Assembly (NCBI RefSeq): GCF_000577245.1
Contig: NZ_CBYO010000014.1
Span: 124,001-188,000, forward strand
DNA from: Paucisalibacillus algeriensis
GTDB lineage: Bacteria > Bacillota > Bacilli > Bacillales > Amphibacillaceae
Reading direction: 5' to 3'
Length of the DNA: 64,000 bases
Positions within the stretch are counted from its first letter, which is position 1. Every line of letters begins with the position of its first letter. The notes under the pieces are model-generated. The model saw only the letters and a list, made by a program, of their open reading frames with translations, made no database searches and was not told the origin of the DNA. This document shows, piece by piece, positions 60,571-64,000 of the stretch. The position numbers were made by a program, and so were the translations under genes.

Positions 60571-61336
60571 TCTTCATTCATTTTTAGAAAACTATTTTGA
60601 AGCCCATCATTGTGACATACTATCGAATCAAAATGGGGTTTTAAAAGTACAATTAAACGAAAAAATGGATCGTGCTCTTATGAACCGTCCATTTTATTGG
60701 CATTATATTAAGAAAATGGGTAGAGATGGAGACCCGATGCAGTTAACTCTCATTTCAAACCAAGACAGTCTTGAAGAAAGAGGAGAACGTATCCATTTTG
60801 GAAGCCCACGACTGCAACAAATACTCAATCATTTAAAAGAAAATGAACGCTTTACCAGATTATTTCAAGTTATTCAGGCTAATCAAAATACCGCACTTCA
60901 GCCCTGGTTGGTTGTGAATATTAAAATCAGTTATATTGGTAAGCATAAGAAGGATGAAGTATTTTCAATTGGTCTAAATTTAATAAATGGAATCATGAAA
61001 ACAGAAATGATGGAGTCACTATCTGATAAGGAATTTGGCATGAAAATTTCTGATTTTTGTTATACCATTACTCCCATTATTAAACCGATAAGTGGTTACA
61101 AGCGAATACTGTCCGTTTTAGATCAGTATATTCAAGATTTAGATCATGAGTGGGCTAAGGAATCCCTTCAAGAGTTAGAAAATGAGATGAACTTGCTAAA
61201 ACATTTCTATGAAGGAGCATATGATGAAGAGTTAGAACAAATGGAGAAAGAATTACGGGATCTAAAGGAGCGTTACCAACCTAAAATTCAAATAAAAGTT
61301 GTTAACGGTGGAATATTTTATATAAGAGGGAATTAG
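60560..61336 (+). CDS. yqhG: YqhG family protein (partner of YqhH)
   Basis: A 258-residue protein with a Leu/Glu-rich, probably coiled-coil second half (SLQELENEMNLLKHFYEGAY then DEELEQMEKELRDLKERY). The first half has HYIKKMGRDGDPMQLTLISN and GERIHFGSPRLQQILNHL, the YqhG family core. It has no enzyme motif. GCAAGAGGAG precedes the ATG inside the end of yqhH, and coupled translation with the helicase is likely. In B. subtilis yqhG follows yqhH too. Confidence 0.9.
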   Translation: MAINLHSFLENYFEAHHCDILSNQNGVLKVQLNEKMDRALMNRPFYWHYIKKMGRDGDPMQLTLISNQDSLEERGERIHFGSPRLQQILNHLKENERFTRLFQVIQANQNTALQPWLVVNIKISYIGKHKKDEVFSIGLNLINGIMKTEMMESLSDKEFGMKISDFCYTITPIIKPISGYKRILSVLDQYIQDLDHEWAKESLQELENEMNLLKHFYEGAYDEELEQMEKELRDLKERYQPKIQIKVVNGGIFYIRGN

Positions 61337-61350
61337 AAGGATGTCTTATT

Positions 61351-61389
61351 AGGGTCTGAATCCCTTGTTCTAAATAGGATTCAGACCCT
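61351..61389. terminator. Hairpin between yqhG and yqzE
   Basis: The perfect arms AGGGTCTGAATCC and GGATTCAGACCCT enclose a 13-base loop. The gap separates convergent genes, so it probably serves both directions, although the T tracts are weak. Confidence 0.7.
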
Positions 61390-61398
61390 CTGATCTTT

Positions 61399-61593
61399 TC
61401 ATTCAGCACGTTTAAAAAATGACTTGATTGCAAAAGGTAATGCACCAAACCATCTATTACCAATTGGAGGTTGAGGTCTTTGTGCTTTGTGTTCTAATTT
61501 CCTTTGTTTACGCTCATCTTTAGGGAGTTCAATATAGGATACAACTTGCTCAGTCATGAATTTTACATAATCATTTCCTTTTATGTGTATCAC
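61399..61593 (-). CDS. yqzE: YqzE family small protein
   Basis: A small basic protein whose body, NDYVKFMTEQVVSYIELPKD ... NRWFGALPFAIKSFFKR, matches the YqzE family of B. subtilis. The start is odd. Family members begin M-K-x-N-D-Y-V-K; here that Met position is an ATA codon at 61584-61582, 6 bases after a good GAGGTG ribosome binding site. An in-frame GTG (61593) overlaps that site, and the next ATG is inside the conserved region. So the start may be GTG 61593, a rare ATA, or ATG at residue 14 of the GTG frame. Function unknown; often near comG. Confidence 0.8.
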   Translation of the reverse strand: MIHIKGNDYVKFMTEQVVSYIELPKDERKQRKLEHKAQRPQPPIGNRWFGALPFAIKSFFKRAE

Positions 61594-61616
61594 CTCGTTT
61601 ATGAGTGGGATTATGT

Positions 61617-62132
61617 TTATTTTTCACCTTCCGTTTTCCCTTTATACCTATATATTTTAATAATTTCATCAATTATCTCTTCAAGTGATGAGGTATCACA
61701 ATCAATTATATAATCCGCACACCTTTCATAGATAGCTGTCCTTCTTTTATATAAATCTTTATTTTCTTCATCCTCCCGCCATAATGGTCTAGAGATATCT
61801 TTTTGTAATCTTTTCTTGATAACCTTGAATGACGTTTGTAAATATATGATAATGCCAGTATCTTTCATCCATTTGATGTTTTCTTCTTTCTCGACTATTC
61901 CCCCACCTGTAGAAATTATTGGTGTGTTTCCATTAGTTTTAAGAGAGGTTGTCTCATAGCTGCGAAAAGCTTTCTCCCCCTCATCCTTAAAAATACTTGT
62001 TATTTTTTTATTTCTACTTTTTTCTACTGCCTTATCAATATCCAGATATCCCATATTTAACTTTTCACCTAGACGTTTCGCTACAGTGGATTTACCACTT
62101 CCCATAAAGCCAATTAAATAAATATGTTTCAT
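61617..62132 (-). CDS. aroK: Shikimate kinase
   Basis: A 171-residue P-loop kinase that phosphorylates shikimate in aromatic amino acid synthesis. Walker A is IGFMGSGKSTVAKRLGE; the shikimate-binding DIDKAVE and ISTGGGIV motifs and the lid Arg in DISRPLW are present. A single gene, transcribed divergently from comGA. In B. subtilis the orthologue (aroK/aroI) lies in the same neighbourhood. Confidence 0.95.
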   Translation of the reverse strand: MKHIYLIGFMGSGKSTVAKRLGEKLNMGYLDIDKAVEKSRNKKITSIFKDEGEKAFRSYETTSLKTNGNTPIISTGGGIVEKEENIKWMKDTGIIIYLQTSFKVIKKRLQKDISRPLWREDEENKDLYKRRTAIYERCADYIIDCDTSSLEEIIDEIIKIYRYKGKTEGEK

Positions 62133-62229
62133 GTTCCATCACCTTTTAAAATTATTTTATATAAAAAGAAGGAATTTATCACTTTGTGTCGAATGTTTAT
62201 AAAGACAAATAAATAGGAGGTGTTGTCTA

Positions 62230-63243
62230 TTGTTTTCAGCAGAGATGCTTTCAGAGAAAATAATTACATCTGCCATTAAAGAACAGGCCACCGATATCCA
62301 CTTCTACCCTATCAATACAACCACAGACATCTATTTTCGAATTCATGGTAAACGAGTATTATTCAAACGAATCGCCATCACAAAATATGAATTACTTCTA
62401 ACGTATTATAAGTTTACCTCAGGTATGGATATTGGTGAAATCAGAAAACCCCAAAATGGAACATTGCCCTTTCAAATTCATTCACAGAGTTTCTCTTTAA
62501 GATTATCCACTCTTCCAGTTAATCAATTGGAAAGTCTTGCTATTCGTATTCTCCCAGAGAAGTTAAACCTTTCTTTAGATCAACTATTCCTTTTTAAAAA
62601 TCAGTTAACCAAAATAAAAACCTGGATGAAATTCCGCTCCGGTCTTATATTGCTCTCCGGTCCCACAGGTAGTGGGAAAACAACAACTCTTTATGCATTA
62701 CTGGAAGAAGTTCTAAAGGAAGAATCCTTTCAAACCATTACCCTAGAGGACCCTATTGAAAAAAACATACAGGATATATTACAAGTACAAGTGAATGAAA
62801 AAGCGGGTATTACTTATCAAACTGGCCTAAAAGCTGCACTACGCCATGATCCGGATATCATTATGGTTGGTGAAATACGTGACCGGCAAACCGCTAAATT
62901 TGCGTTTGAGGCTTCTTTAACAGGACATTTAGTCCTAAGTACGATTCACGCAAAAAATACAATGGGAACTATTTATAGGCTTTTAGAAATGGGGTTGACA
63001 AAAGTGGAACTTGAACAGTCTCTTATAGGTATCTCTTCTATCCAATTACTCCCCCTTCTCTCAGAGACAAGGAGGGCTGCCGCGTTGGAGCTATTAGATG
63101 GAAATCTCTTAAGACAGGCAATTAATGGTCATCAGGTAAATCTTAACCACAATAAACATTCCTTTGATTATATTAGAAAGAAGGCCTTACGATATGGTTT
63201 TATATCAAAAGCTACGTATGAACGTTACCAAACAAAAGATTAA
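62230..63243 (+). CDS. comGA: Competence traffic ATPase ComGA
   Basis: A 337-residue secretion-type ATPase needed to assemble the competence pseudopilus for DNA uptake. Walker A is LLSGPTGSGKTTTLYALLEE, the Asp box TLEDPIEK, Walker B RHDPDIIMVGEIRD, and the His box TGHLVLSTIHAKN. The C-terminal tetracysteine zinc site found in PilB-type ATPases is absent, as in ComGA. The start is TTG 62230, eight bases after AGGAGGT. It is the first gene of the comG operon; the last 26 bases overlap comGB. A convincing ComK box was not found upstream. Confidence 0.95.
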   Translation: MFSAEMLSEKIITSAIKEQATDIHFYPINTTTDIYFRIHGKRVLFKRIAITKYELLLTYYKFTSGMDIGEIRKPQNGTLPFQIHSQSFSLRLSTLPVNQLESLAIRILPEKLNLSLDQLFLFKNQLTKIKTWMKFRSGLILLSGPTGSGKTTTLYALLEEVLKEESFQTITLEDPIEKNIQDILQVQVNEKAGITYQTGLKAALRHDPDIIMVGEIRDRQTAKFAFEASLTGHLVLSTIHAKNTMGTIYRLLEMGLTKVELEQSLIGISSIQLLPLLSETRRAAALELLDGNLLRQAINGHQVNLNHNKHSFDYIRKKALRYGFISKATYERYQTKD

Positions 63244-64000
63244 ACCCTCCATGCAATTAAACTTGTTAAAACGGTTATCTAGGTCTCTTGAGAATGGATA
63301 TACTCTATTAACTGCATTAGAAACGTTAACATGGGATAGAAACCTTGAGGAAATATCAAATAAAATAATCCACTTACTAAAAAGTGGACAAACATTGGAT
63401 CAGGCCCTGGATGAACTAGCCTTTCATCCAATAATTACAACATATTTATACTTTGCCAAAGAATTTGGAGATTTAGAAACCAGTATTATCAAATGTGTTG
63501 AGCTTTATGAGAGAAGACTAGAATACGCTAAGAAATTTACCCAAATTATACGATATCCCTTCGTTCTTGTTGCTATCTTTTCCTTCGTCTTTTTCTTCAT
63601 TCAACATTCCGTGCTTCCAAATCTGCTAACCCTTTTTCAACAAAATGACTCAAATGGAATACCCATTGCCATCACGATAATATCATTAGCCTACTATGGA
63701 TTTATCCTCTTATTGATTGCTTGTGTATTAGTTAGACTTCTATGGAAATATGTCAAAGTAAGAATCCCGATCGATCTACAAATAAAATTATTATCGGTGA
63801 TCCCCATATATCGGAGCTATCTAAGATTAAATACTTCTTTTCAATTTTCCACTCATTTTGGATCCTTATTAAAAACAGGACTTTCCATTAAAGATGTACT
63901 TGCTATCTTATCTAAACAACAAAAACTACCGATAGTCGCACATTATGCAACTACTTTAATGAGTGGATTAAACCAAGGGCACCATGTCTCCATATTAATG
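63218..64000 (+). CDS. comGB: Competence membrane protein ComGB (partial, runs off the window)
   Basis: The visible 261 codons read MNVTKQKIKPSMQLNLLKRL and continue in frame to the window end. It has the GspF/PilC fold: a first cytosolic four-helix domain (SLENGYTLLTALETLTWDRN), a membrane helix (YPFVLVAIFSFVFFFIQHSV), a second helix (AITIISLAYYGFILLLIACV), and the second F domain (FGSLLKTGLSIKDVLAILSK). ComGB is the platform protein for pseudopilus assembly. The ATG lies inside comGA with no good ribosome binding site, so coupling is likely; ATG 63251 is an alternative. Confidence 0.93.
   Translation, partial: MNVTKQKIKPSMQLNLLKRLSRSLENGYTLLTALETLTWDRNLEEISNKIIHLLKSGQTLDQALDELAFHPIITTYLYFAKEFGDLETSIIKCVELYERRLEYAKKFTQIIRYPFVLVAIFSFVFFFIQHSVLPNLLTLFQQNDSNGIPIAITIISLAYYGFILLLIACVLVRLLWKYVKVRIPIDLQIKLLSVIPIYRSYLRLNTSFQFSTHFGSLLKTGLSIKDVLAILSKQQKLPIVAHYATTLMSGLNQGHHVSILM

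Noticed and set aside
62187-62193. TGTCGAA (0A box) upstream of comGA, and another at 53820-53826 upstream of nrdJ/yqhL
   Set aside because: The 7-mer is expected several times by chance in a window of this size, and neither gene has independent support for Spo0A control.
62133-62229. Possible ComK box upstream of comGA
   Set aside because: AAAATTATTTT is present but the spacing between A4 and T4 is three, not five, and no second half-site at a standard distance was found. AT-rich DNA gives such matches often.

Overview
The window reads as a low-GC, endospore-forming member of the Bacillaceae. It carries spo0A, spoIVB, the whole spoIIIAA-AH operon and probably the start of spoIIM, and most genes follow the order of the Bacillus subtilis yqk-yqj-yqi-yqh region. 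The class II ribonucleotide reductase, the methylmalonyl-CoA mutase operon and the GC-richer decayed intergenic elements suggest an Oceanobacillus/Virgibacillus-type genome. That placement is inference; no rRNA or other marker is present. No tRNA, rRNA, CRISPR array, prophage or intact insertion sequence was seen.

Layout. 1-5.4 kb: spoIIM start, yqxK-type endonuclease Q protein, nudF, an aldo/keto reductase, a YqkB-like protein and a YqjQ/YqjP pair. 5.6-9.8 kb: a plus-strand operon of glycerophosphodiester phosphodiesterase, namA, rnz and an aldehyde dehydrogenase, ending in a perfect 34-nt palindrome. 9.9-12 kb: DNA polymerase IV and a small decayed island. 12.1-17.3 kb: an acyl-CoA mutase operon whose cobalamin-binding subunit is fused to methylmalonyl-CoA epimerase, followed by a carboxyltransferase and a YqjE peptidase. 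17.4-25.1 kb: a Prli42-like miniprotein, yqjA, brxB and a reduced branched-chain keto acid operon (bcd-lpdV-bkdAA-bkdAB-bkdB). 25.5-28.5 kb: yqzF, spo0A, spoIVB.

28.7-38.5 kb: recN, ahrC, tlyA, ispA, xseB, xseA, folD, nusB, yqhY, accC, accB, all on the minus strand; dxs is missing from its usual place between ispA and tlyA. 39-44.1 kb: spoIIIA operon with a candidate sigma-E promoter. 44.1-46.1 kb: a decayed insert with a toroid-fold hypothetical gene and a broken Nudix gene coupled to it. 46.2-50.8 kb: efp, yqhT, yqhR, yqhP, yqhO, mntR and a small hypothetical. 51-53.5 kb: nrdJ with an NrdR-type box. 53.9-58.6 kb: yqhL and the glycine-cleavage operon under a tandem glycine riboswitch. 58.9-64 kb: yqhH-yqhG, yqzE, aroK and the start of the comG competence operon.

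How the parts connect. Branched-chain amino acid breakdown (Bcd, BKD complex) yields branched acyl-CoAs and propionyl-CoA; the mutase operon could take propionyl-CoA to succinyl-CoA. Two enzymes here, the mutase and NrdJ, need cobalamin. The most unusual observations are the B12-domain/epimerase fusion, an identical 16-bp palindrome in two divergent promoter regions, a 34-bp inverted repeat next to a cre-like site upstream of bcd, the missing dxs, a LexA-like box overlapping the annotated 5' end of dinB, and an ATA codon where yqzE should start. I found no complete undescribed multi-gene system.
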